From the NCBI GenBank assembly GCA_030433005.1, contig JAUILQ010000039.1, positions 1 through 53,629 on the forward strand: a stretch of DNA of 53,629 bases. The letters run 5' to 3'. This document shows positions 25,889 through 35,942 of this stretch, in pieces. This stretch comes from Alphaproteobacteria bacterium (GTDB taxonomy: Bacteria > Pseudomonadota > Alphaproteobacteria > Kiloniellales > DSM-21159). The position numbers were made by a program, and so were the translations under genes. The notes beneath the pieces were generated by a model. That model was not told where the DNA came from and made no database searches. It was given only the letters and a program-made list of their open reading frames with translations. The first letter of the stretch is position 1; each line of letters starts with the position of its first letter.

Positions 25889-26997
25889 GGGTCGACGGCA
25901 CGCCCTACCGGACGGTCTGGCTGGCCGAGGACGGCTGGACGGTCGAGATCATCGACCAGACGCAGCTGCCGCACCGCTTCGTGGTCGAGCGCCTGCAGGG
26001 ACTGGAGGCGGCGGCTCACGCGATCCGCTCGATGCAGGTGCGCGGCGCCCCGCTGATCGGCGTCACCGCGGCCTACGGCGTCGCGCTGGCGATGACCGAG
26101 GACCCCAGCGACGCCGGCCTGGAGCAGGCCTGCGCGACGCTGCTGGCGACGCGGCCGACCGCGGTCAACCTGCGCTGGGCGCTCGACGAGATGCGCCGGC
26201 TGCTCGCCCCTCTCGGCGGCAACGCCCGGCGCCAGGCTGCCTACCGGCGCGCCGGCGAGATGGCCGAGGAGGACGTCGCGCAGTGCCGCGCCATCGGCGA
26301 GCACGGCCTGGCGCTGATCGAGGCGGCGGCCGCGCGCAAGCCGGCCGGCGAGGCGGTCAACGTGCTGACCCACTGCAACGCCGGCTGGCTGGCGACGGTC
26401 GACTGGGGCACGGCGACGGCGCCGATCTACCTGGCCCATGAGAAGGGCATCGCGCTCAATGTCTGGGTCGACGAGACGCGGCCGCGCAACCAGGGCGCGG
26501 CGCTGACCGCCTGGGAGCTCGGTCACCACGGCGTGCCGCACAGGGTCGTCGCCGACAACGTCGGCGGCCACCTGATGCAGCACGGCCTGGTCGACCTCTG
26601 CATCGTCGGCACCGACCGCACGACCGCGACCGGCGACGTTTGCAACAAGATCGGCACCTACCTGAAGGCGCTCGCCGCCCGGGACAACGGCGTGCCCTTC
26701 TACGTCGCGCTGCCGAGCCCGACCATCGACTGGACCCTGTCCGACGGCGTCGCCGAGATCCCGATCGAGGAGCGCGACGGCCGCGAGGTCACGCATCTGA
26801 CCGGGGCCACGGCCGACGGCAGCCTGGCGACGGTCGAGGTGGTCGCGCCCGGCAGCCCGGTCGCCAACTACGCCTTCGACGTCACGCCGGCACGGCTGGT
26901 CGCCGGCCTGATAACCGAGCGCGGCGTCGCCGAGGCCTCGCGCGAGGGCCTGGCGGCGCTGTTCCCGGAGCGCGCGGGGGGAGCCGCGGCGCCATGA
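25885..26997 (+). CDS. mtnA: S-methyl-5-thioribose-1-phosphate isomerase
   Basis: This is a 370-residue enzyme converting 5-methylthioribose-1-phosphate to 5-methylthioribulose-1-phosphate. It has [20 protein letters not shown], the catalytic Cys in [12 protein letters not shown], the [14 protein letters not shown] block and the catalytic Asp in [20 protein letters not shown]. Length is normal. It overlaps mtnP and the downstream aldolase gene by 4 nt each (ATGA), indicating tight translational coupling in one MTA salvage operon. Confidence 0.95.
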   Translation: MRVDGTPYRTVWLAEDGWTVEIIDQTQLPHRFVVERLQGLEAAAHAIRSMQVRGAPLIGVTAAYGVALAMTEDPSDAGLEQACATLLATRPTAVNLRWALDEMRRLLAPLGGNARRQAAYRRAGEMAEEDVAQCRAIGEHGLALIEAAAARKPAGEAVNVLTHCNAGWLATVDWGTATAPIYLAHEKGIALNVWVDETRPRNQGAALTAWELGHHGVPHRVVADNVGGHLMQHGLVDLCIVGTDRTTATGDVCNKIGTYLKALAARDNGVPFYVALPSPTIDWTLSDGVAEIPIEERDGREVTHLTGATADGSLATVEVVAPGSPVANYAFDVTPARLVAGLITERGVAEASREGLAALFPERAGGAAAP

Positions 26998-27689
26998 AGC
27001 ACGAGCGCCTGCGCCGCAAGGTGATCGCCACCGCGCGGCGGATGAACCAGCTCGGCATCAACCAGGGGACCTCGGGAAACGTCGGCGTGCGGGTCGGCGG
27101 CGGCCTGCTGGTCACCCCCTCGGGCGCCGACTACGACGGCCTGAAGCCGGGCGACATCGTGCTGATGGATTTCGAGGGCGAGTGGAGCGCGGAGAACCCC
27201 GCGCGCCGGCCCTCGAGCGAGTGGCGCATCCACCGCGACGTGCTGCGGGAGCGCGATGACCTCGGCGCCGTGGTGCACAGCCACCCGACCTACGCCACGG
27301 CGCTGGCCTGCCAGGGCAAGGGCATCCCGGCCTTCCACTACATGGTTGCGATCGCCGGCGGCGATTCGATCCGCTGCAGCAAGTACAAGACCTTCGGCAC
27401 CGAGGAGCTGTCGGTCGAGGTGCTGAAGGCGCTGCGCAACCGCAAGGCCTGCCTGCTGGCCAACCACGGCATGGTCGCCGCCGGCGCCGACCTCGACGAG
27501 GCGCTGAAGATCGCCGTCGAGGTCGAGACCCTGGCACGGCAGTTCTGGCACGTGCTGCAGCTCGGCAAGCCGAAGCTGCTGTCGAAGACGGAGATGAACC
27601 GGGTGCGCGAGAAGTTCGCCGCGGGCTACGGCTACGGCAGCGGGCCCGACGACGCGGCCGACGAGGCCGCCGCCGGGGAGGCGCCATGA
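26994..27689 (+). CDS. Class II aldolase/adducin family protein, probable 5-methylthioribulose-1-phosphate aldolase
   Basis: This is a 231-residue class II aldolase. It has [20 protein letters not shown] (phosphate-binding GN and TPSG), [16 protein letters not shown] with the catalytic Glu, the zinc-site HSHP, and [18 protein letters not shown] with a further His. The fold is that of L-fuculose-phosphate aldolase. Because it is coupled to mtnP-mtnA, I infer cleavage of 5-methylthioribulose-1-phosphate to DHAP and methylthioacetaldehyde, as in the DHAP shunt of Rhodospirillum rubrum. MtnB dehydratases share this fold, but no mtnC, mtnD or mtnK gene is nearby, which favours the aldolase reading. 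Confidence 0.82.
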   Translation: MKHERLRRKVIATARRMNQLGINQGTSGNVGVRVGGGLLVTPSGADYDGLKPGDIVLMDFEGEWSAENPARRPSSEWRIHRDVLRERDDLGAVVHSHPTYATALACQGKGIPAFHYMVAIAGGDSIRCSKYKTFGTEELSVEVLKALRNRKACLLANHGMVAAGADLDEALKIAVEVETLARQFWHVLQLGKPKLLSKTEMNRVREKFAAGYGYGSGPDDAADEAAAGEAP

Positions 27690-28540
27690 GCGCGGGGCTG
27701 ACCGGCCTGACCGGCCTGGACCACGTCCTGGTCGGCGTCCACGACCTGGAGGAGGCGCGTCTCGCCTGGCTGCGCCTGGGCTTCACCGCCTGCCCGCGCG
27801 GCCGCCACATCGGCTGGGGCACGGCGAACTACTGCCTGATGTTCCCGGACGACTACGTCGAGCTGATCGGCATCGTCGACGCCAGCAAGTTCGTCAACGA
27901 CCTCGACCGCTTCCTCGCGGTCCGCGAGGGCCTGCTCGGCCTGGCCTTCCGCGGCGACGACCTGGCCGCCCTGGCCGAGGGCCTCGCGGCCCGGGGCCGC
28001 AGCGCCGAGGGGCCGCGCAGCCTGAAGCGGATCATCGAGACGCCCGAAGGCGAGCAGCAGCCGGCCTTCGAGCTGCTGTTCCCCGAGCCGGCGGCGGTGC
28101 CGGGCATGAAGGCCTTCGTCTGCCGTCACTTGACGCCGGAGATGGTCTGGCGCCCGGAGTGGCTGCGCCATCCCAACGGCGCCACCGGCATCCGCCAGCT
28201 GCTCAACGTGGTCGACCGGCCGGGCGAGCTGGCGCTGACCTATGCCGAGCTGTTCGGGCCCGAGGCCGTGGCGATGGCCGACGGCGAGCTGATCGTCGAG
28301 GCCGGCCGCTGCCGCCTGCGCTTCGTCACGCCCTCGGTGTTCCAGGCGCACTGGCCGTTCGACGCCGCCCCGGCCCTGCAGCCGCGGCCCTGGCTGGCCG
28401 GCATGCTGGTCACCGTGGCCGACCGGCGCGCCACGCGACTCTACCTCGAGGCGGCCGGCGCCAAGGTCGCGATCGGGCCCGACGGCGCGCTCTACGTCGA
28501 GCCGTCGGAAGCCAACGGCGTGCTGCTCGGCTTCGTCTGA
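27686..28540 (+). CDS. VOC family (glyoxalase-like) protein
   Basis: This is a 284-residue protein with two glyoxalase-like modules. The N-terminal one opens GLDHVLVGVHDLEEARLAWL, then RHIGWGTANYCLMFPDDYVE, typical of the glyoxalase-like family that includes members annotated only as VOC. The second begins at about residue 165 (GIRQLLNVVDRPGELALTYA). It overlaps the aldolase gene by 4 nt, so it is probably part of the MTA pathway operon, perhaps handling an aldehyde product; that link is inference. Its 3' end overlaps the convergent cyclase gene by 49 nt. Confidence 0.8.
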   Translation: MSAGLTGLTGLDHVLVGVHDLEEARLAWLRLGFTACPRGRHIGWGTANYCLMFPDDYVELIGIVDASKFVNDLDRFLAVREGLLGLAFRGDDLAALAEGLAARGRSAEGPRSLKRIIETPEGEQQPAFELLFPEPAAVPGMKAFVCRHLTPEMVWRPEWLRHPNGATGIRQLLNVVDRPGELALTYAELFGPEAVAMADGELIVEAGRCRLRFVTPSVFQAHWPFDAAPALQPRPWLAGMLVTVADRRATRLYLEAAGAKVAIGPDGALYVEPSEANGVLLGFV

Positions 28541-30000
28541 AGCGCCAGCGAAGCCGACGGCGCGCCGGCCAGCTGCCAGATCGGCATCTCGCCGCTCAGC
28601 CCGCGCAGGCTGTGGCGGCCGCCGTCGGCGAAGCGCTCGAGCCCGGCGGCTTCGCCTTCCAGCTCGCGCCGCGCCGCCTCGATCGCCGCCTCGCTGACCA
28701 CGATCGGCGTCGCCAGATCCCGGGTCAGGCGTTCCAGCCGCTGGGCGCAGTTGACCGTATCGCCGATGCAGGCGAACTCCAGCTGCGCGGCGCTGCCGAC
28801 GTTGCCGACGACGCAGGGCCCGTAGTGGATGCCGATGCCGACCGCGATCTCCGGCGCGCCGCGCGCCCGGCGCTTGGCGTTCCAGCGCTCCAACTCGTCC
28901 AGCATGGCGAGGCCGCAGGCGATCGCGTTGGCGGCGTCGCGGCGGCCGGGCCCGAGGCTGCCGAAGGTCGCCATGACCTCGTCGCCGACGTACTTGTCGA
29001 GCGTGCCGCCGTGCGCGAAGACGCAGCGTGCCATGCGCGTGCGGAAGCTGCGCAGCAGGGTCACCACGCGCTCGGCCGGCCGGCCCTCCGACAGGCCGGT
29101 GAAGCCGACGATGTCGACGAACAGCACCGCGACCTCGCGCTGCTCGGCGGCGTCGAGGGCGGCGCCCTCGCGGGCCAGGCGGTCGGCGACGTCGGGCGAG
29201 AAATAGCGCGAGAGGTGGCTGCGTGCCCGCTCGCTGTCGATCTGCCGGCGCAGCAGGCGGCGCGAGCGCCAGACCGCGACGGCGCCGACCAGCGCCACGA
29301 TGAGCAGCAGCACGACCTCGTTGGACCAGCGGTTGAGGTCGACGTACAGCGGGTCGAAGAAGGCCTGCTCGAAGCCCTGGCCGGCGGCCCCCGAATCCTC
29401 GGCCAGGGTCGGCGGCAGGGCGGTCAGGCTCTCCGGACGCAGCGCGATCAGCCAGGTGCCGACGCTCCAGGTCGCGGCGATGCAGACGCCGGTCCAGAGC
29501 ACCATGCCGGGCGAATAGCTGAGCAGGGCGCCGGCCAGGAAGACGAAGAGATAGAGCTGGTTGTGGAAGCGCAGCTGGGTCTGGATCGGCCAGCCGGTGT
29601 CGTAGAAGGGGTTGGGCAGGATCAGGATGGTGGTCAGCAGCGCCGCGTCGATCAGCGTGAAGCCGGCCAGCCAGCGGCGCCAGCTCTCCCGGAAGCGCAG
29701 GCGGTAGGGGATCAGCCCGGAGAGCAGGAACAGCAGGATCATGCCGTGCCAGTAGAGCACGCGCGGCATCGGCACGGTCAGCGCCAGCCAGAGCGCGACC
29801 AGCAGCAGCACGACGACGCGGACCTGGAACGAGAAGGCGATGCCGTTGCGCTCGGCGCGCGAGACCGCCTGCCTGAGGCTCGGGTCGCCGATCCAGCGGC
29901 TCTGGCGGCGCGGCCGCAGCCAGCGCAGGCGCCGCCCGAGGCCCGCGGTCAGGCCAGAGGGCGGAGCGGCCGTGCTGTCGCGGGCGGTGGAGCTGGCCAT
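28492..30000 (-). CDS. Class III adenylate/guanylate cyclase with N-terminal membrane domain
   Basis: This is a 502-residue protein. Six or so helices lie between residues 50 and 265, then a class III cyclase catalytic domain at about 285-460. Catalytic features appear intact: VAVLFVDIVGFTGLSEG (metal Asp), GGTLDKYVGDEVMATFG (Lys and second metal Asp), and LEFACIGDTVNCAQRLERLT (substrate Asp, Asn and Arg). The Lys/Asp pair suggests ATP. No HAMP domain is obvious. It converges with the VOC gene, with the last 16 codons overlapping. It lies next to an EAL-domain gene on the same strand. Confidence 0.88.
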   Translation of the reverse strand: MASSTARDSTAAPPSGLTAGLGRRLRWLRPRRQSRWIGDPSLRQAVSRAERNGIAFSFQVRVVVLLLVALWLALTVPMPRVLYWHGMILLFLLSGLIPYRLRFRESWRRWLAGFTLIDAALLTTILILPNPFYDTGWPIQTQLRFHNQLYLFVFLAGALLSYSPGMVLWTGVCIAATWSVGTWLIALRPESLTALPPTLAEDSGAAGQGFEQAFFDPLYVDLNRWSNEVVLLLIVALVGAVAVWRSRRLLRRQIDSERARSHLSRYFSPDVADRLAREGAALDAAEQREVAVLFVDIVGFTGLSEGRPAERVVTLLRSFRTRMARCVFAHGGTLDKYVGDEVMATFGSLGPGRRDAANAIACGLAMLDELERWNAKRRARGAPEIAVGIGIHYGPCVVGNVGSAAQLEFACIGDTVNCAQRLERLTRDLATPIVVSEAAIEAARRELEGEAAGLERFADGGRHSLRGLSGEMPIWQLAGAPSASLALQTKPSSTPLASDGST

Positions 30001-30113
30001 GGCCTATCCTTTCGAGCGGCGTCCTTGCCCGGGAAGATAGGCATCACGAAGGCGGCGGCACGCAAAATCCGCGTCGGCGGCGGCACCCAGTGCGCGGGCC
30101 GGGGTGGCGACCG

Positions 30114-31847
30114 CTACATCCAGGTATCGGAGGCGCCGCGCCGGCGGCGCGCACGCAGGGCCGCCAGCGCCTCGGCGGAGGGGCCCGGGGCGCCGGCCGC
30201 CGCGGCGGCCGGGGCCGGCGCGGGCGCCGAGGCGCGCGGCAGGCTCGGCTGGCCGACCTGCGGCCTGCCGAAGCGGTAGCCCTGGCCGAGCTTGACGCCG
30301 ACCGCCTGCAGCATCTTCACCTGCTCGTCGGTCTCGATCATCTCGGCGACCAGGGCCACGCCGAGGTCTCGGCAGATGCCGGCCATGCCCTTGACCAGTG
30401 CCTGGTCGCGCGGCGACTCGGCGAGGTCGCGCACGTAGGCGCCGTCGATCTTCACGAAGTCGACCTCGAAGGCCTGGAGATACTGGAAGGAGGCGCTGCC
30501 GGCGCCGAAGTCGTCCAGGCCGACCTCGCAGCCCTGGGCGCGCAGCCGCTGGATCGCCGCGTTGACGGCCTGGAAGTCGTCGATCTCGGCGGACTCGGTG
30601 ACCTCGAAGGACAGGCGCGGCAGCAGCGAGCGGTGCTGCCGCAGCAGGGCCTCGATGGCGTCGAGGAAGATCTCGTCGTGCAGGCTCTGCGCCGAGAGGT
30701 TGACCGCGAGCTTGAGCTCGACGGGCGCGCCGGCGAGGTCGGCCAGCGCCTTGCGGCAGATCGTCAGGTCGAAGGCCGAGATCATGCCGACCGATTCGCC
30801 GAGCGTGACCCACTTGAAGGGCGAGGCGCCGTCCTTGAGCCGGGCCAGCACCTCGAAGTGGTGCACCGCCCCGCTCGCCAGCTCGACGATCGGCTGGTAG
30901 GCGAGGTCGATCTGATCGCTGGCGATGACCTCCTGGAAGTGCTCGATGGAGCTGAGCGTCTCGCGCAGCAGGTCGCGGAACTGGCTCGTCGGGTCGGCCT
31001 TGACCGCGTCGCTCAGGCCCTCGCTCTGGAAGCGCTTGAGGGTATGGATGAGCGCGCGCGAGGCCTTGTCCGGCGACAGCCCGGCCGGCTGCAGCAGCTG
31101 GCTGTGGGTGCTGACCGTGAGCCGCTCGGCCCCGGGCACGGCCTCGACCAGGCCGCCCGCCAGCCCGCCGGCGTCGACGCCCCTGTCGGTGATCACGCCG
31201 AAGCGGCTCTTGTCGAGCCGGCCGGCGGTGTCGCCGTCGACGGACTGCAGGCGCAGGAAGGCCGCGATCTCGCCGATCAGGTCGCTGTAGTCCTTGGCCG
31301 AGACCGCCTTCTCGAGCTCGTCGAGGCCGCCGAGCTCCATGAAGGTCATGGTCAGCTCGTCGGCGCCGCCGTCGGCCGACTCGAGCAGCTCGCGGGCCCG
31401 CTCGGCGAAGCTCTCGGCCGAGTGCAGGCCGCTTTCGCCGTCGCGGCCGCTCTTGTCCTCGGACAGGCTGGCGAAGCGCTCGGGCGCGCCGATGGTCATG
31501 TACTTGACCGTCTGGTGCGGCAGGGCGTAGCCGCACAGCAGCGCCGCCTCCCGGCCGCCGTCGCCGCGCTCGATGGCGATCTCGTGTGGCGAGACCCGCT
31601 GGCCGGCGTCGAGGTGCTTGAGCACCTGGTCGACCAGCAGGCGCGAGGTGCCGCTCAGGTGGTCGATCAGCAGGCTGCCCATCAGGGACGCCTCGTCGCG
31701 GCCGAAGAAACGACGGCAGGCGCCGGCGATGAAGACGATCCGGCCGTCGCCGTCGAGCTCGATCAGCAGGTCCGCCATCGCGAAGCTGAACGCCAGGAAG
31801 CGCTCGCGCTGGAGCTTGATGAGCTTGATGGCGTCGGGCTTAGACAT
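30114..31847 (-). CDS. EAL-domain protein, probable c-di-GMP phosphodiesterase
   Basis: This is a 577-residue protein without evident membrane helices. Residues 15-120 look PAS-like (MADLLIELDGDGRIVFIAGA). The EAL domain is at about 300-525 and keeps the catalytic set: FEVLARLKDG (EVL in place of EAL), LAVNLSAQSL, FEVTESAEIDD, VGLDDFGAGSASFQYL, VDFVKIDGAYVRDL, VAEMIETDEQ and GQGYRFGRPQVG. It should hydrolyse c-di-GMP to pGpG. The C-terminal 50 residues are Pro/Ala-rich and end in an Arg cluster. No GGDEF domain is present, though residues 160-290 may be a degenerate one. Confidence 0.87.
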   Translation of the reverse strand: MSKPDAIKLIKLQRERFLAFSFAMADLLIELDGDGRIVFIAGACRRFFGRDEASLMGSLLIDHLSGTSRLLVDQVLKHLDAGQRVSPHEIAIERGDGGREAALLCGYALPHQTVKYMTIGAPERFASLSEDKSGRDGESGLHSAESFAERARELLESADGGADELTMTFMELGGLDELEKAVSAKDYSDLIGEIAAFLRLQSVDGDTAGRLDKSRFGVITDRGVDAGGLAGGLVEAVPGAERLTVSTHSQLLQPAGLSPDKASRALIHTLKRFQSEGLSDAVKADPTSQFRDLLRETLSSIEHFQEVIASDQIDLAYQPIVELASGAVHHFEVLARLKDGASPFKWVTLGESVGMISAFDLTICRKALADLAGAPVELKLAVNLSAQSLHDEIFLDAIEALLRQHRSLLPRLSFEVTESAEIDDFQAVNAAIQRLRAQGCEVGLDDFGAGSASFQYLQAFEVDFVKIDGAYVRDLAESPRDQALVKGMAGICRDLGVALVAEMIETDEQVKMLQAVGVKLGQGYRFGRPQVGQPSLPRASAPAPAPAAAAAGAPGPSAEALAALRARRRRGASDTWM

Positions 31848-31937
31848 GACGGTCCGGCTGCGGGGGGTCGGAGCGGGAGCCTAGCGGTCGGGGCTTAACC
31901 GCGGGTAAAGGCTGACGCGAGCGAGACCGGCGGCGGC

Positions 31938-33035
31938 TCAGACGTTGAAGCGGAAATGGAAGATGTCGCCGTCCTTGACGAGGTATTCCTTGCCTTCGGC
32001 GCGCATCTTTCCGGCGTCCTTGCAGGCCTGCTCGCCGCCGAGCGCCACGAAGTCGTCGTAGGCGATGGTCTCGGCGCGGATGAAGCCGCGCTCGAAGTCG
32101 CTGTGGATGACCCCGGCGCCCTCCGGCGCGCGGGCGCCCTGGCGCACCGTCCAGGCCCGCGTCTCCTTCGGCCCCGCGGTGAAGAAGGTGATCAGGTCGA
32201 GCAGGCGGTAGCCCTCGCGGATCAGGCGGGCGAGTCCGGTCTCCTCGAGGCCCAGGCTCTCCAGGAACTCGCGCTTGTCGGCCGGGTCGCCGAGCGCGGC
32301 GACCTCGGCCTCGATGGCCGCCGAGATGACCACGAAGCCGGCGCCCTCGGCCTCGGCCTTGGCGCGCACCTTCTCGGACAGGGCGTTGCCGCTCGCCGCC
32401 GACTCCTCCTCGACGTTGGCGACGTAGAGCACCGGCTTGGCGGTCAGCAGCTGCAGCGCCTTGAACAGCGGCCGCTGCTCCTTGTCGAGCACGACGGTGC
32501 GCGCCGGGCGGCCGTCGCGCAGCGCGTCGGCGACCGGCTGCAGGACCTCGAGGCGGCGCTGCGCCTCCTTGTCGCCGGTCTTGGCGCGCTTGGCCGTGGT
32601 GTCGAGCTGGCGCTCCACGCTCTCCAGGTCGGCGATCATCAGCTCGGTCTCGACCGTGTCGGCGTCGCGCAGCGGGTCGACCGAGCCGTCGACGTGGGTC
32701 ACCTCGCCCTCGAAGCAGCGCAGCACGTGGACGATGGCGTCGACCTCGCGGATGTTGGCCAGGAACTGGTTGCCCAGGCCCTCGCCCTTGCTGGCGCCGC
32801 GCACCAGGCCGGCGATGTCGACGAACTCCAGCTGGGTCGGCAGCACCTTGGCCGACTTGGCGATGGCGGCGATCTTCTCGATGCGCGGGTCGGGCACCGA
32901 GACGCGGCCGACGTTCGGCTCGATGGTGCAGAAGGGGTAGTTCGCCGCCTCCGCCGCCGCCGTCTCGGTCAGCGCGTTGAAGAGCGTCGACTTGCCGACG
33001 TTGGGCAGGCCGACGATGCCGCATTGAAAGCCCAT
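31938..33035 (-). CDS. ychF: Redox-regulated ATPase YchF
   Basis: This is a 365-residue Obg-family P-loop protein that binds ATP. It has [20 protein letters not shown] (G1), [21 protein letters not shown] (G3) split by a normal switch region, and the C-terminal TGS domain with [17 protein letters not shown]. Its role is in ribosome-associated translation and oxidative-stress control. It lies 3 nt after pth, in the order prs - rplY - pth - ychF seen in many proteobacteria. Confidence 0.97.
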   Translation of the reverse strand: MGFQCGIVGLPNVGKSTLFNALTETAAAEAANYPFCTIEPNVGRVSVPDPRIEKIAAIAKSAKVLPTQLEFVDIAGLVRGASKGEGLGNQFLANIREVDAIVHVLRCFEGEVTHVDGSVDPLRDADTVETELMIADLESVERQLDTTAKRAKTGDKEAQRRLEVLQPVADALRDGRPARTVVLDKEQRPLFKALQLLTAKPVLYVANVEEESAASGNALSEKVRAKAEAEGAGFVVISAAIEAEVAALGDPADKREFLESLGLEETGLARLIREGYRLLDLITFFTAGPKETRAWTVRQGARAPEGAGVIHSDFERGFIRAETIAYDDFVALGGEQACKDAGKMRAEGKEYLVKDGDIFHFRFNV

Positions 33036-33038
33036 GTC

Positions 33039-33812
33039 TCAGTCCTTGCTGTCGAGCCGCTCGCGCGCCTGTCTCAGGGCCCGCGCGATCAGGCCTTCCT
33101 GGTTGTCGGTGTCGCGGCCGGCCTGGGCCGGAGCAGGCGGGGCGGCAGGGGAGGGCGCCGCAGGGGAGGGCGCCGCCTCGGCGGGCGCGGCATCGCCCTT
33201 CGGTGCCGGCTTCGGCTTCGGCTGGCGCGGCTTGGGCGGGAAGACCGCCTGGTTGACGCGGCTCATGAAGCTGCCGTCGGCCTTCTCGCTGTTCTCGGCG
33301 AGCAGCGGCGCCTCGGCGGCGACCGCGTCGTGCAGCTTCTCCAGCCAGTCGCGGTCGGCCTTGGCGAAGTCCGAGAGCACCCAGCCGTGCACCCGCTCCT
33401 TGTGGCCGGGGTGGCCGATGCCCAGGCGCACCCGGCGGAAGTAGGGGCCGATGTGGCTGCTGATCGAGCGCAGGCCGTTGTGGCCCGCGGCCCCGCCGCC
33501 GGCCTTGACCTTGACCTTGCCGGGCGCGAGGTCGAGCTCGTCGTGCAGCACCACGACGTCGGCCGGCTCCAGCTTGTAGAAGCGGCAGGCCTCGCCGACG
33601 GCCCGGCCGGACTCGTTCATGTAGGTCATCGGCTTGAGGGCGAGCACCTTGGTGTCGCCCAGCTGGCCCTCGGCGATCTCGCCCTGGAAGCGCTTGCGCC
33701 AGGGCGTGAAGCGCTGCCTCGCGGCGATCGCGTCCAGCACGGTGAAGCCGATGTTGTGGCGATGGCCGGCGTAGCTGGGCCCCGGGTTGCCGAGGCCGAC
33801 CAGCAGCAGCAT
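33039..33812 (-). CDS. pth: Aminoacyl-tRNA (peptidyl-tRNA) hydrolase
   Basis: This is a 257-residue enzyme that frees tRNA from peptidyl-tRNA dropped off the ribosome. Catalytic His and Asn are in [18 protein letters not shown] and [33 protein letters not shown] and HNGLRSI are also standard. The core ends near residue 190; a Pro/Ala/Lys-rich tail of about 65 residues ([13 protein letters not shown], then A-P repeats) extends it well beyond the E. coli length. Such tails occur in some alphaproteobacteria. It lies 111 nt downstream of rplY, with a strong hairpin between them. Confidence 0.96.
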   Translation of the reverse strand: MLLLVGLGNPGPSYAGHRHNIGFTVLDAIAARQRFTPWRKRFQGEIAEGQLGDTKVLALKPMTYMNESGRAVGEACRFYKLEPADVVVLHDELDLAPGKVKVKAGGGAAGHNGLRSISSHIGPYFRRVRLGIGHPGHKERVHGWVLSDFAKADRDWLEKLHDAVAAEAPLLAENSEKADGSFMSRVNQAVFPPKPRQPKPKPAPKGDAAPAEAAPSPAAPSPAAPPAPAQAGRDTDNQEGLIARALRQARERLDSKD

Positions 33813-33853
33813 GGCGCGGCTCCTCCTGCAGCGGGGCCCTTGAATGCGGCGAA

Positions 33854-33885
33854 CCGGGCGCGGCGCAGCGGAGCGCCGCGCCCGG
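33854..33885 (-). terminator. Strong hairpin between rplY and pth
   Basis: A perfect 13-bp stem (33854-33866 with 33873-33885) closes a 6-nt loop. No U-run follows it in the rplY-to-pth direction, so it may be a processing or attenuation hairpin rather than a full terminator. It could set the ratio of ribosomal protein L25 to Pth. Confidence 0.5.
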
Positions 33886-33923
33886 GCGCGACCTGTGGTC
33901 GGAAGACGGGAAGGCCGGGAGGA

Positions 33924-34628
33924 CTACTCCTCGGTCTTCTCCTCCTCGCCACCCTCTTCGGAGCCGCCCTCTTCGCCCTCGGCGGCCTCTTCCTCGCCCT
34001 CCTCCGGAGCCTCGGCCTCGGCCTCGGCTTCGGCCTGGGCCTCGGCCTGCTCGGCGGCGACGGCGCTCGGCGTGGCGATCGTCGCGACGGTGAAGTCGCG
34101 GTCGTCGATCTCCAGCTCGACGCCGGCCGGCAGGGTGATGCTGCTGATGTGCAGCGTGTCGCCCATGTCGAGGCCGGTCAGGTCGGCTTCCAGGTGGTCG
34201 GGGATCTTGTCGGCCTCGCAGACCAGGCCGATCTCGTGGCGCACGACGTTGAGCAGGCCGCCGCGCTCGAGGCCGGGCGCGGCCTCCTCGTTGAGGAAGC
34301 GCACCGGCACCTGCACGGTCACCTTGGTCTTCGCCGAGACGCGCAGGAAGTCGATGTGCAGCGGCCAGTCCTGCACCGGGTCGTAGTGCACGTCGCGCGG
34401 CAGCACGCGTTCCTTCTTGCTGCCGATCTTGATGTCGAACAGCGTGGTCAGGAAGGTCGCGCGGTTGATCTCGCGCTTCACGTCGGCGTCGGGCAGGGAG
34501 ATCATCGTCGGGGCCTTGCCGTCGCCGTAGATCACGGCGGGCACGCGGCCGCTGCGTCGGGTGGCGCGGGCGGCCCCCTTTCCGGCCCGCTCCCGCAGCT
34601 CGGCGTCAAAGCTATGGGTCTCGGTCAT
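33924..34628 (-). CDS. rplY: 50S ribosomal protein L25/general stress protein Ctc
   Basis: This is a 234-residue TL5/Ctc-type L25 that binds 5S rRNA. The N-terminal domain has ERAGKGAARATRRSGRVPAV, IYGDGKAP and PLHIDFLRVS; the C-terminal TL5 domain includes VRFLNEEAAPGLERGGLLN and HISSITLPAGVELEIDD. The last 40 residues are almost only E, A and G, a low-complexity acidic tail. ATG 34628 gives the usual MTE-type start; a GTG three codons earlier is close behind GAGGAG. prs lies upstream on the same strand. Confidence 0.95.
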   Translation of the reverse strand: MTETHSFDAELRERAGKGAARATRRSGRVPAVIYGDGKAPTMISLPDADVKREINRATFLTTLFDIKIGSKKERVLPRDVHYDPVQDWPLHIDFLRVSAKTKVTVQVPVRFLNEEAAPGLERGGLLNVVRHEIGLVCEADKIPDHLEADLTGLDMGDTLHISSITLPAGVELEIDDRDFTVATIATPSAVAAEQAEAQAEAEAEAEAPEEGEEEAAEGEEGGSEEGGEEEKTEE

Positions 34629-34762
34629 CTTCTTCACTCACTCCTCGAGCAAGGGATCCGCTCCGGGATACGCCCCGGAACGGGGGATGGCGCGGCCGGG
34701 CCTCCAGGGGTGCCCGTGCCGGCCGGTGAATGCCGGTTCGGCCTCGGTCGTCGCGACCGGGG

Positions 34763-35707
<945 letters not shown>

Positions 35708-35805
35708 CGGGTCGTTGCTCGGTGCTGCGCTGGGGAGGGGCTGCCAACGGGTCGTGCGGGGCAACAGGTCCTGCGGGGCGGTCGCCGGCCCCGAAAAGCG
35801 CGCGG

Positions 35806-35834
35806 ACTATAGTGTCAGGTCACGGGACTGTAAA
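35806..35834 (-). promoter_or_regulatory. Sigma-70-like promoter for prs
   Basis: On the minus strand TTTACA (35834-35829) and TATAGT (35811-35806) are spaced by exactly 17 nt, each one mismatch from consensus. Transcription would start near 35800, giving a leader of about 90 nt before the prs ATG. This is the best consensus promoter I see in the window. Confidence 0.65.
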
Positions 35835-35942
35835 CCGACTCGGCGGGCCGCTCCCGAGCGCGTCCGCCGGGGCCGCGCGCGCGCAACATTTCCAAAGAAA
35901 AGCGGGTTTCGATACCGCGTCGATTGCGATAGATAGCGTTCC

